This document shows, one piece after another, positions 57,674-64,000 of a DNA stretch of 64,000 bases. The position numbers were made by a program, and so were the translations under genes. Where the stretch lies: the IMG/VR virus record IMGVR_UViG_3300032213_002091, positions 25,041 through 89,040 of that record; one strand, given 5' to 3'. Position 1 is the first letter of the stretch, and each line of letters starts with the position of its first letter. The notes under the pieces are model-generated. The model did no database searches. It was not told the DNA's origin and worked only from the letters and a program-made list of their open reading frames with translations. The stretch comes from a virus.

Positions 57674-58297
57674 ATGTACCACATTCTTTACAACTCTTTT
57701 GAAGAAAGACCGGGTGGGAGAGACTATATCGGTGCCCATAGCACTGATAACTTGAACGACGGGTACTTGGGTTCTTTCTCGGACCCAACTTTCGAACCTA
57801 CTGCTAAAATCATCATTTCTTTTCACCCTGACAGAGAATCTCTGATGAGGGCAGAAATGCACCTCCAGCGACTACTCAAGGTTGTAGAAGATCCCCAATA
57901 TGCAAACCGTGCTTACCAAACCTCGTCAGGTTTTTCAACTCAGGGGTTAAAACACTTAAGTGGGTGGAAATGGAGTGAAGAAGCGAAAGAGAGGCGAAGG
58001 GGAGAAGGAAACCCCATGTTTGGGAAGTCTCGCGAAAGGAGTCTTGACAGCTCCCTTGCCTTAGAAACCAAACAGAAAATGCGGGAAAAGAAGTTGGGTG
58101 AAAACAACCCAATGTATGGCAGGTCGGGTGAGTTGAGTCCAACTTACGGCAGAGTGAAGTCAAAGGCGGAAATAGAATCTCGTCGTGGTAAAATGAAGAA
58201 AAAACGATGGTTTGTAAACCCTGATGGGGAAACTAAAATGTTTGACACACAACCTCAGGGCGAATGGCGTCCTGGACGCCTTTGGGAGGAAGACTGA
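57674..58297 (+). CDS. GIY-YIG-like homing endonuclease with NUMOD3 repeats
   Basis: 207 aa. YIGAHSTDNLNDGYLGSF near the start is the phage GIY-YIG-type nuclease segment (seg-like); the second half has NUMOD3-type repeats (GEGNPMFGKS, GENNPMYGRSGELSPTYGRV) that bind DNA. A free-standing mobile gene next to speD, with TATAGT (57666-57671) 3 nt before its ATG. Its end overlaps an alternative start of speD. Confidence 0.75.
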   Translation: MYHILYNSFEERPGGRDYIGAHSTDNLNDGYLGSFSDPTFEPTAKIIISFHPDRESLMRAEMHLQRLLKVVEDPQYANRAYQTSSGFSTQGLKHLSGWKWSEEAKERRRGEGNPMFGKSRERSLDSSLALETKQKMREKKLGENNPMYGRSGELSPTYGRVKSKAEIESRRGKMKKKRWFVNPDGETKMFDTQPQGEWRPGRLWEED

Positions 58298-58299
58298 CG

Positions 58300-58626
58300 T
58301 TGGGACATCACGTACTTGTATCCCTTTACGGGATAGCTTTTAACTTGTTGGATGATTCTAACGGGATTAAACAGGCTTTTGAGAAAGCTGTGGAAGTTTG
58401 CGGCGCAACCGTTCTCAACCGGTTTTCTCACCAGTTTTTCCCTCAAGGCGTAACAATCGTTTACGCTCTCGCAGAAAGTCACATTAGCATTCACACTTTC
58501 CCGGAGAGAGGGTGTTGCGCAATCGACGTATACACCTGCGGGGACATGAATTCGCGAGAAGGAATGCAAGTCTTGATTGACTACTTTCAACCAATTGAAA
58601 TTTCAATGCAGGAGATCAACAGATGA
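58300..58626 (+). CDS. speD: S-adenosylmethionine decarboxylase proenzyme
   Basis: 108 aa from TTG 58300, with GGAGGAAG 9-16 nt upstream; ATG 58264 would lie inside the previous gene and add 12 residues not seen in the family. The self-cleavage site ALAESHISIHTFPE has the pyruvoyl-forming Ser60; GHHVLVSLYG at the start and CAIDVYTCGD complete the SpeD pattern. Makes decarboxylated SAM for polyamine synthesis, known in cyanophages. Confidence 0.9.
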   Translation: MGHHVLVSLYGIAFNLLDDSNGIKQAFEKAVEVCGATVLNRFSHQFFPQGVTIVYALAESHISIHTFPERGCCAIDVYTCGDMNSREGMQVLIDYFQPIEISMQEINR

Positions 58627-58772
58627 CAAGTAAAAAGAAACTGGCTAAAGAAGCTCTCAAGAATCCCGAGCTTTTCTCATTCGGCGAGCTGGCATTCTTT
58701 CGCAAATGGCTAGAACACCGTCGCCTGCGAAAGCTCCAGAAAAAAGAGCAGAAGAACAAAGATGAGGCGTGA
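58623..58772 (+). CDS. small basic helical protein (49 aa)
   Basis: ATGA overlap with speD. LAFFRKWLEHRRLRKLQKKE gives a strongly basic amphipathic helix. Too short to classify. Confidence 0.5.
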   Translation: MTSKKKLAKEALKNPELFSFGELAFFRKWLEHRRLRKLQKKEQKNKDEA

Positions 58773-58774
58773 CG

Positions 58775-58801
58775 TTTACTTTTGTAACTAACCCCTATAC
58801 T
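58775..58801 (+). promoter_or_regulatory. TTTACT-N15-TATACT promoter of hli
   Basis: TTTACT 58775-58780, TATACT 58796-58801, then CTAAACTAATG leading to ATG 58826, 25 nt after the -10. Confidence 0.65.
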
Positions 58802-58825
58802 GGTGATGTCCTACGCGCTAAACTA

Positions 58826-59023
58826 ATGACAGTCACTTCCAACGAGCTGGGACAGCAAAACATCTTCGCAAAAGAACCTCCAATTACCATGGTTGACCAT
58901 CCTTACGGCGTTCCTCACAACGAACGCGCAGAAAAACTGAATGGCCGCATCGCAATGCTTGGTGTCATCGCTGCTCTTGGCGCCTATGCCCTAACCGGGC
59001 AGATCATTCCTGGAATTTGGTGA
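58826..59023 (+). CDS. hli: high-light-inducible protein
   Basis: 65 aa from ATG 58826, downstream of the promoter (GTG 58769 would lie before it). Single transmembrane helix with the chlorophyll-binding motif ERAEKLNGRIAMLGVIAALG and a GAYALTGQIIPGIW tail. Photoprotection of host photosystem II during infection; a hallmark of cyanophages. Confidence 0.95.
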   Translation: MTVTSNELGQQNIFAKEPPITMVDHPYGVPHNERAEKLNGRIAMLGVIAALGAYALTGQIIPGIW

Positions 59024-59268
59024 CACAAATGTGGTGGCCAACCCTCGAATCGCTCAAAGATCTTACGGTTGAAGAAACTGAAGAAGGGTTCGATCTTTCC
59101 GCTCCGGACGGCTCCGAGTGCGGACTCTGGTTGGCCCACTTTTCCGAGACGGAAGAGCTTAGACAAGAGTTTCAAGCAGAGCTAGAGACCTGTATACTTA
59201 ACTACATCAAGGAACACGATGTCAAAAATGAAGTCCCCGACCGGTCAGAAAGTGGTTGTTCGGGTTGA
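59020..59268 (+). CDS. acidic protein, unknown function
   Basis: 82 aa from GTG 59020 (overlaps the hli stop), or 79 aa from ATG 59029. Trp-rich start (WWPTLESLKDLTVEETEEGF), acidic, helical end. Contains the promoter of the next gene. Not recognised. Confidence 0.5.
   Translation: MTQMWWPTLESLKDLTVEETEEGFDLSAPDGSECGLWLAHFSETEELRQEFQAELETCILNYIKEHDVKNEVPDRSESGCSG
59172..59198 (+). promoter_or_regulatory. possible internal promoter (TATACT)
   Basis: TATACT 59193-59198, 21 nt before ATG 59219, with TTTCAA about 16 nt upstream. Lies inside the preceding gene. Confidence 0.4.
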
Positions 59269-59362
59269 AAAGAAAACGGCGCAGGGCCGTTCTCGCAATA
59301 CGAATCTTGCTGCAACGCCGAACCGGGGAAGGAAACGCCGGTATCGGGGCCAAGGTTCATGA
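59219..59362 (+). CDS. small Arg/Lys-rich protein (47 aa)
   Basis: ATG 59219 (overlaps the previous gene by 50 nt). Strongly basic: TAQGRSRNTNLAATPNRGRK then RRYRG; likely nucleic-acid binding. Stop overlaps the next ATG (ATGA). A similar short protein is likely conserved in cyanophages near nrd genes, from memory only. Confidence 0.5.
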   Translation: MSKMKSPTGQKVVVRVEKKTAQGRSRNTNLAATPNRGRKRRYRGQGS

Positions 59363-59673
59363 GCCTAACACAGTTGAACCCCCCATTGCCCCTAGAAACT
59401 CCGAAAGGGAAAGGGTGGGCTCACGCTGTTATCGACTATTCACAGGAGCACGATCTTCTGTGGATGGTCTTTTTGAACGAGGGTGGTGAATGCTGGTGCT
59501 TCCCGAACTCGGATATTCGCATGGTTAACAATTTCTCTCTTGGTCGTTATGTCCCTGATTATCAGTCTTACCGTAGCTTCGGCAGTGGGAACCCTCCTTG
59601 GCAATCTCAGCCTGTTCATGATAATCGGCGCGATGGCGGAGAGGCAACAAAAGAAACAACAAAGGGAACTTGA
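59359..59673 (+). CDS. conserved phage protein of unknown function
   Basis: 104 aa. Residues about 8-65 (PPLPLETPKGKGWAHAVIDY, EHDLLWMVFLNEGGECWCFP, NSDIR) match a small phage family of unknown function with a conserved G-E-C-W segment. The C-terminal 40 residues, overlapping the next gene, are low complexity. Confidence 0.6.
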   Translation: MSLTQLNPPLPLETPKGKGWAHAVIDYSQEHDLLWMVFLNEGGECWCFPNSDIRMVNNFSLGRYVPDYQSYRSFGSGNPPWQSQPVHDNRRDGGEATKETTKGT

Positions 59674-59752
59674 GCGCATGCAGAACGCATTCCTGGAGAT
59701 GCGACAGAAAGAAACCGAGCGACTGTATCGCTACGCACAAATGGAAAGCTAA
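59549..59752 (+). CDS. small membrane protein with cytosolic basic helix
   Basis: 67 aa from ATG 59549 (GTG 59483 alternative). TM helix SLIISLTVASAVGTLLGNLS then a charged helix (RQQKKQQRELERMQNAFLEM). Overlaps the previous gene by 125 nt in another frame. Function unknown. Confidence 0.45.
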   Translation: MSLIISLTVASAVGTLLGNLSLFMIIGAMAERQQKKQQRELERMQNAFLEMRQKETERLYRYAQMES

Positions 59753-59754
59753 GG

Positions 59755-59782
59755 TTTACCGCCCGGTTTTCGAGCCTATATT
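59755..59782 (+). promoter_or_regulatory. TTTACC-N16-TATATT promoter
   Basis: TTTACC 59755-59760, TATATT 59777-59782, GTG start 59806 24 nt on. Likely drives the RNR unit. Confidence 0.6.
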
Positions 59783-59805
59783 AAACTCACCTGTTCCAAA
59801 CCCCT

Positions 59806-60447
59806 GTGAACATTTTCGCTGTAAACAACGACCCTCGCCTCGCCGCCAAAGACCTACCCGACAAACTCATAGTGAAAATGCCCACGGAGTCGCTTCAACT
59901 GCTGACCCCATGGGCTTTCAACACGCATGGGGTTAAAATCGAAAAGCCGGGGCAAAAAGAACTCTTTGAATCCGATAAAAAATACTACGGCATCAAAGGA
60001 TTCGCTCACCATCCCTGTGCAAAGTGGCTCTACGAAAGTCCCGCGAACGTTCATTGGTTGCTTGAACATGCTTTTGGCATGGCCGACGAGTATTGGCAGC
60101 GTTATGACAAATACCACGGAACTCTACACGGACTAAACCAAATCAGAACTCTGGTGTACACCAATCACAACAAAGATTACTCCCGAGACCACACCGAGTT
60201 TGTCCAAGCAATGCCCGAGGAGTTCAAAGTTCCTGACGACCCTGTAACTGCATACCGCAACTACGTCAACGGTTACAAAGGTTACGCCGAGTGGCGTTAC
60301 AGTGAGAAACCAGACTGGTGGGATGAAACAAAGCACGAACCTGTGCGCAAACAGTATCTCGCCGAGCGAGAAGAAAAACGCCTGAAACGTAAGAATGACA
60401 AGTATCCGCGAGTACCGGCAACCCTACAAAGTGAACGGGAAATTTGA
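59806..60447 (+). CDS. conserved phage protein, sometimes annotated as DNA glycosylase-like
   Basis: 213 aa from GTG 59806. NIFAVNNDPRLAAKDLPDKL, VKMPTESLQLL and HHPCAKWLYESPANVHWLLE match a phage family that begins NIF-x-DP...DKHVVKM and continues HPC-x-W; its function is not settled. The basic C-terminus overlaps nrdB by 53 nt. I recall glycosylase-type annotations but do not rely on them. Confidence 0.6.
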   Translation: MNIFAVNNDPRLAAKDLPDKLIVKMPTESLQLLTPWAFNTHGVKIEKPGQKELFESDKKYYGIKGFAHHPCAKWLYESPANVHWLLEHAFGMADEYWQRYDKYHGTLHGLNQIRTLVYTNHNKDYSRDHTEFVQAMPEEFKVPDDPVTAYRNYVNGYKGYAEWRYSEKPDWWDETKHEPVRKQYLAEREEKRLKRKNDKYPRVPATLQSEREI

Positions 60448-61372
60448 ATTCCCCGAGTTTTTCGAAGCCTACCACAAGGCTCAATCGTCTCAATGGCGCC
60501 CTCAAGAGGCTTCCTTTGAGAGTGACATTCGCGACTGGCAAAACGCAAGCCAGGACGAACGGGAAATCGTGGGTGGTATCCTCCGAGGATTTACCCAACT
60601 TGAGTGCCATGTTAGCGATTACTGGTCAAACATTCCAGCATGGTTCCCCAAACACGAGGTTGCTGCAGTCGCAAGAGCTTTCGCTCTTTCGGAAATTGTT
60701 CATGCTGAGGCGTACAATCTGCTATCCGACACTCTTGGGTTAGATGAGTTTGAAGCATTCCTTGGCGACCCAATCGCCCAACAAAAGATCGGATACTTCC
60801 TTGAAAATCGAGGAGTTAAGGAGTCTCTTGCTGTGTTCAGCGGTGCTGGGGAAGGTGTTTCTCTATTCAGTTCTTTTGCTGTTCTTCTCTCCCTTAACCT
60901 TACTGGGCGTTTCAAGGGAATCGCTCAAATCATTTCTTGGTCGGCTCTTGATGAGCAGCAACATTCAGAAACCGGAATAGCCCTGTTCAACCAGTTGGTG
61001 AAAGAAGAGGGCCTGGGTGAAATCGAGGAATACAACATCGTTCGCGGTTTCGATGAAGTTGTGAAGAACGAGCTGGTTTTTCTGGACAACATCTTCAAAG
61101 GCCGAAAGCTCAGCACCATCGACAAATACGACGTTGAGAACTACCTTTATTACCGCGCAAACGACCGGCTCATGCGTTTGAACATTGGCAAAAGATACAC
61201 CTACGATGAAGCTGCCGCCACGCGAATCAAGGAGTGGTTTCACCCGATCATGGAAGGTGCGACCAGCACAGACTTCTTCGCCCAAGCCAAAGATGGAAGC
61301 AACTATGTTTCCAAACCCACTCAAGATTTCATGGGTGTTAACCTCAAGACGCTAGACCTGAACCTCGTATGA
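60395..61372 (+). CDS. nrdB: class I ribonucleotide reductase small subunit
   Basis: 325 aa. Iron/radical site EIVHAEAY gives E-x-x-H with Tyr four residues after the His, as in E. coli Y122; second ligand pair SALDEQQHSETG. Supplies the radical for NrdA. The start ATG 60395 overlaps the previous gene; upstream in-frame alternatives are worse. Stop overlaps nrdA (ATGA). Confidence 0.93.
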   Translation: MTSIREYRQPYKVNGKFEFPEFFEAYHKAQSSQWRPQEASFESDIRDWQNASQDEREIVGGILRGFTQLECHVSDYWSNIPAWFPKHEVAAVARAFALSEIVHAEAYNLLSDTLGLDEFEAFLGDPIAQQKIGYFLENRGVKESLAVFSGAGEGVSLFSSFAVLLSLNLTGRFKGIAQIISWSALDEQQHSETGIALFNQLVKEEGLGEIEEYNIVRGFDEVVKNELVFLDNIFKGRKLSTIDKYDVENYLYYRANDRLMRLNIGKRYTYDEAAATRIKEWFHPIMEGATSTDFFAQAKDGSNYVSKPTQDFMGVNLKTLDLNLV

Positions 61373-63297
61373 CCGAACCAATCGCCCCCAAGTGGCTTTC
61401 CAACGAAGGAATGCACACTTTATCCGCAGGCTATTTGCTGCCTGGGGAAACTCCCCGTGCGATGTTTCAACGGGTTTCCCGTGCAGCGTCCGTAATTAAC
61501 GAAGACGAAACCCTTTATGACGACCTTTTTACTTGCCTTTGGAATGGGTGGCTGGGTCTGGCTTCTCCCGTCGCTGCTAATTTTGGGACCTCACGAGCCC
61601 TTCCCATATCTTGCTACTCTGTACACCCTAGCGATTCTGTTAGCAGTATTTACTCACATCTCAAAGAAGTCGCGCAGCTGAGCAAAAACGGTGGCGGTGT
61701 TGGGGTTTATTTTGGCGATGTACGCCCTGCTGGCGCTCCTATTACAGGTGGTGGAAAGTCTACAGGGATAGTTCCCTGGGCGCAGCAGTACGACCTCTGC
61801 GCTCGAGTTGTATCGCAGGGCGGAGTTCGTCGAGGATCATTCGCAATCTACCTCCCGATTGATCACCCCGACGTTCCCGAACTGCTTCGATCTAAGGATC
61901 ACACGAAGGGAGATCCTCGAAAGTTTATCGACTCAAACGTGGCCTTAACAATCACGGATGAGTGGGTTGAATCGATGATCGCCGGTGACAATGAGAAACA
62001 AGAACTCTTCGGAGAAGTTCTGAAGACAAGACTGATCTCTGGTTCTCCCTACTTGGTTTTCATTGACAACGCTAATCGGCAAAACCCGGAGTGCTACACT
62101 GAGCGTGGCCTCTCCGTGAAAACCTCAAATCTTTGCTCAGAAATCTTCCTTCACACCGATGAGTATCATTCGTTCGTCTGCGTCCTCAGCAGCCTCAATC
62201 TTAGTCGGTACGACGAGTTTAGTGATTGGAAATCTCCTACTACTGGACGTACGGTCCCCGAACTCGCGATTCATCTCCTCGATGCAGTCGTTTCGGAATT
62301 CATTCGCAAGGCAAAAGACAAAGTTGGACTCGGTCGCTCCGTTCGCTTCGCTGAGAAAAGCCGGGCACTAGGTCTTGGCACAATGGGCCTTCACACACTG
62401 TACCAGAAACGTGGATTACCTTTCAGCTCGCCTGGCGCTCGTGAACTCAACATCGAAACGCATAAGTGGATTCGAGAGCGAGCTGAAGTTGCCTCACGAG
62501 AACTGGCACAGAAGTTTGGGGAGCCCGAATGGTGCGTGGGGTCCGGTAGACGCCATACTCATCTTATTGCTGTTGCTCCTACTCGGACCAATAGTGTTAT
62601 TAGTGGAGCGTTTAGCCAAGGTATTGAGCCAATCGATTCAAACTATTTTGTTGCGAAACAAGCCAAAGGAACTTACGTTCGAAAGAACCCTGTTCTAGAA
62701 AAGCTTCTTTGTGAACGCGGAGTCAGCGAAGGGATTTGGGAGCAGATTCTGACAGCAAAGGGGAGTGTTCAGGACCTTACCGTTCTGAGTGACGAGGAGA
62801 AAGAAATCTTCAAAACAGCTCGAGAAATTGACCAGTTTGAACTGGTGAAGCAAGCAGCTGATCGTCAACCGTTTATCTGCCAAGGGCAAAGTTTGAATCT
62901 GTTTGTAGACCCGGAATCTGACGCCGCATATATCACTCGCCTTCACCTTTCTGCCTGGAAAATGGGACTGAAATCCCTGTACTACCTAAAGTCAAGTTCT
63001 TTGCTAACGAATAAAAAGGTGGTGCCAGCGCTGGTGGTTACAAAAGAAGGTTGCCCGTGGTGCGTCAAACTGAAAGACGAACTTCAGAAGAGAAACATTG
63101 TTTTCGAGGAAATCTCAAAACAAGAGGCTCAAGATAGAGGATATTGGAACCCTGAATGGCAGACAGTTCCCCAGCTTTGGCTATACAAGAAGCACATTGG
63201 CGGCTATACTGACTTCATGGCTCACACCGAAAAAGCCGAAATTCCTCAAGAAACTGGGACAACAAACTATGCTGAATGCACTTCCTGCGAAGCCTAA
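61369..63297 (+). CDS. nrdA: ribonucleotide reductase large subunit with nested glutaredoxin domain
   Basis: 642 aa. Catalytic N254, C256 and E258 (SNLCSEIF), redox pair C82 (PISCYS) and C271 (FVCVLSSLNLS), APTRTNSVISGAFSQGIEP late motif. No N-terminal ATP-cone, so allosteric activity control is probably absent. Residues about 552-625 form a glutaredoxin domain (TKEGCPWCVKL, TVPQLWLYKKHIGGYTDF) placed before the C-terminal AECTSCEA tail that normally carries the swinging-arm cysteines. The main body is shorter than usual class Ia NrdA. Confidence 0.92.
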   Translation: MTEPIAPKWLSNEGMHTLSAGYLLPGETPRAMFQRVSRAASVINEDETLYDDLFTCLWNGWLGLASPVAANFGTSRALPISCYSVHPSDSVSSIYSHLKEVAQLSKNGGGVGVYFGDVRPAGAPITGGGKSTGIVPWAQQYDLCARVVSQGGVRRGSFAIYLPIDHPDVPELLRSKDHTKGDPRKFIDSNVALTITDEWVESMIAGDNEKQELFGEVLKTRLISGSPYLVFIDNANRQNPECYTERGLSVKTSNLCSEIFLHTDEYHSFVCVLSSLNLSRYDEFSDWKSPTTGRTVPELAIHLLDAVVSEFIRKAKDKVGLGRSVRFAEKSRALGLGTMGLHTLYQKRGLPFSSPGARELNIETHKWIRERAEVASRELAQKFGEPEWCVGSGRRHTHLIAVAPTRTNSVISGAFSQGIEPIDSNYFVAKQAKGTYVRKNPVLEKLLCERGVSEGIWEQILTAKGSVQDLTVLSDEEKEIFKTAREIDQFELVKQAADRQPFICQGQSLNLFVDPESDAAYITRLHLSAWKMGLKSLYYLKSSSLLTNKKVVPALVVTKEGCPWCVKLKDELQKRNIVFEEISKQEAQDRGYWNPEWQTVPQLWLYKKHIGGYTDFMAHTEKAEIPQETGTTNYAECTSCEA

Positions 63298-63298
63298 G

Positions 63299-63976
63299 AT
63301 GACACGTCGTCGCAACAAAAAATACCCAAGACTGACGCCCGAGCAGCAGAAACTTGTGTCGGAACACACTTGGATCGCAGGCAGACTCGCCTACGGCGCA
63401 AAGTGTTTAACGGGGGGTCACACGGGTTCACTTACGCGGGAAGATCTTGAGTCGGTGGCAAAATTCGCGTTGTGCGTTGCCGCAACCCGTTACCGCTCCG
63501 ATATGGATGTTAAGTATAGCACTTACGCATGGAACACTGCTAGGGGTTACATTCAACACGCCCTCCGAGATTACTCTCGCATGGTACGGACACCGCGCTG
63601 GATTGCCAATTATCGAAACAAAGTGTCCGACCTCGTGAAAGAGGGCAAGACCTACAAGGAAATTGCCGATATTTTGGGCCTTGACGAGAGCAGAGTTCTC
63701 AACTGCGAGATGTCCGAGAACAATTACCACGTGTCTTACGATAGCTCGCCCGAGGACTGGAGCACTCCCGAGTTCGTCTACAACTTTGAAGAGCACAAGG
63801 CAACGTTGTTAAGCCCAAACCTCATTCACGAGATCCGCGCTTTGACGGACGCTGAGATGGTGATGCTGCTAAAGTACGTCGAGGGTGAGCCCATGAGTGA
63901 CGAGGAGAAGGAATACGCCGCAGAAAAATTCTTTGAACTTCAGGCGATTGCACATGGACTCCGAGAAGAACTTTGA
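63299..63976 (+). CDS. sigma70-family RNA polymerase sigma factor (second, divergent)
   Basis: 225 aa from ATG 63299 (1 nt after the nrdA TAA). Sigma region 2-like: LTREDLESVAKFALCVAATR and DVKYSTYAWNTARGYIQHAL; region 3/4-like: RTPRWIANYRNKVSDLVKEG, TYKEIADILGLDESRVL (HTH). Clearly different in sequence from the first sigma factor. A helical C-terminal domain (residues 160-225) is extra. Possible late or middle-phase sigma. Confidence 0.75.
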   Translation: MTRRRNKKYPRLTPEQQKLVSEHTWIAGRLAYGAKCLTGGHTGSLTREDLESVAKFALCVAATRYRSDMDVKYSTYAWNTARGYIQHALRDYSRMVRTPRWIANYRNKVSDLVKEGKTYKEIADILGLDESRVLNCEMSENNYHVSYDSSPEDWSTPEFVYNFEEHKATLLSPNLIHEIRALTDAEMVMLLKYVEGEPMSDEEKEYAAEKFFELQAIAHGLREEL

Positions 63977-64000
63977 GGTTAAGCCGTTTCCCCTTGAGAC
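63954..64000 (+). CDS. start of a further gene, 3' truncated
   Basis: ATG 63954, 23 nt inside the end of the sigma gene, open to the window edge (15 codons, MDSEKNFEVKPFPLE). Real coding is likely in this dense region but cannot be proved from 47 nt. Confidence 0.35.
   Translation, partial: MDSEKNFEVKPFPLE

Noticed and set aside
62095-63297. Possible intein in nrdA
   Set aside because: The extra segment is a glutaredoxin domain with CPWC, no intein splicing motifs (no Cys/Ser start, no HN end).
1-64000. tRNA genes and integrase
   Set aside because: Intergenic space is almost absent and no cloverleaf, tyrosine or serine recombinase was seen.

Overview
The window reads as part of a tailed phage of cyanobacteria, a myovirus-type cyanophage that is not closely T4-like. 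Supporting genes are hli (high-light-inducible chlorophyll-binding protein), thyX, speD, mazG, phoH, nrdB/nrdA, a prolyl-4-hydroxylase-type oxygenase, a fatty-acid desaturase and collagen-like tail fibres, next to a large terminase, baseplate hub and spike proteins and a tape measure. Coding is very dense with many ATGA/TAATG overlaps. I saw no integrase, tRNA or CRISPR array. Portal, major capsid, sheath/tube and DNA polymerase genes are not recognisable here and presumably lie outside the window.

Layout. 1-2.5 kb: repetitive adhesin-like surface protein. 2.5-8.5 kb: spike (gp5-like OB), DUF1320 and Gp37-like tail-completion proteins, candidate small terminase, large terminase. 8.6-10.8 kb: two minus-strand genes (desaturase and an unknown) divergent from phoH. 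10.8-19.8 kb: accessory block in which most proteins carry a small paired-cysteine cassette, including an HNH-like protein and a protein-kinase-like protein. 19.8-37.6 kb: fibre region with two huge fibres, three collagen-like proteins, fibre chaperones, a 2OG oxygenase, lectin-like proteins and three fibres sharing one N-terminal module. 37.6-38.3 kb: minus-strand HNH-like gene. 38.4-41.8 kb: exonuclease, thyX, FEN-like nuclease. 41.8-49.1 kb: tail module (CIS/LysM-type baseplate protein, tape measure with M15-like peptidase, hub). 49.2-64 kb: replication, nucleotide metabolism and regulation (SSB-like protein, SF3-like helicase, MazG, dCMP deaminase, two sigma factors, homing endonuclease, SpeD, Hli, RNR).

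Regulation looks two-tiered. An exact GGGTAAAA box sits about 30-50 nt (up to 76) before the first gene of most virion transcription units, usually just after the previous stop codon, and also on the minus strand before the only two-gene minus-strand unit. The metabolic genes instead have TTTAC(C/A/T)-N15-16-TATA(C/G)T, a sigma70-like layout. The window encodes two sigma70-family proteins, so one of them is a good candidate for reading the GGGTAAAA class. This promoter/sigma pairing, the cysteine-cassette protein block with an active-looking kinase, and the prolyl hydroxylase among collagen-like fibres are the most interesting signals.
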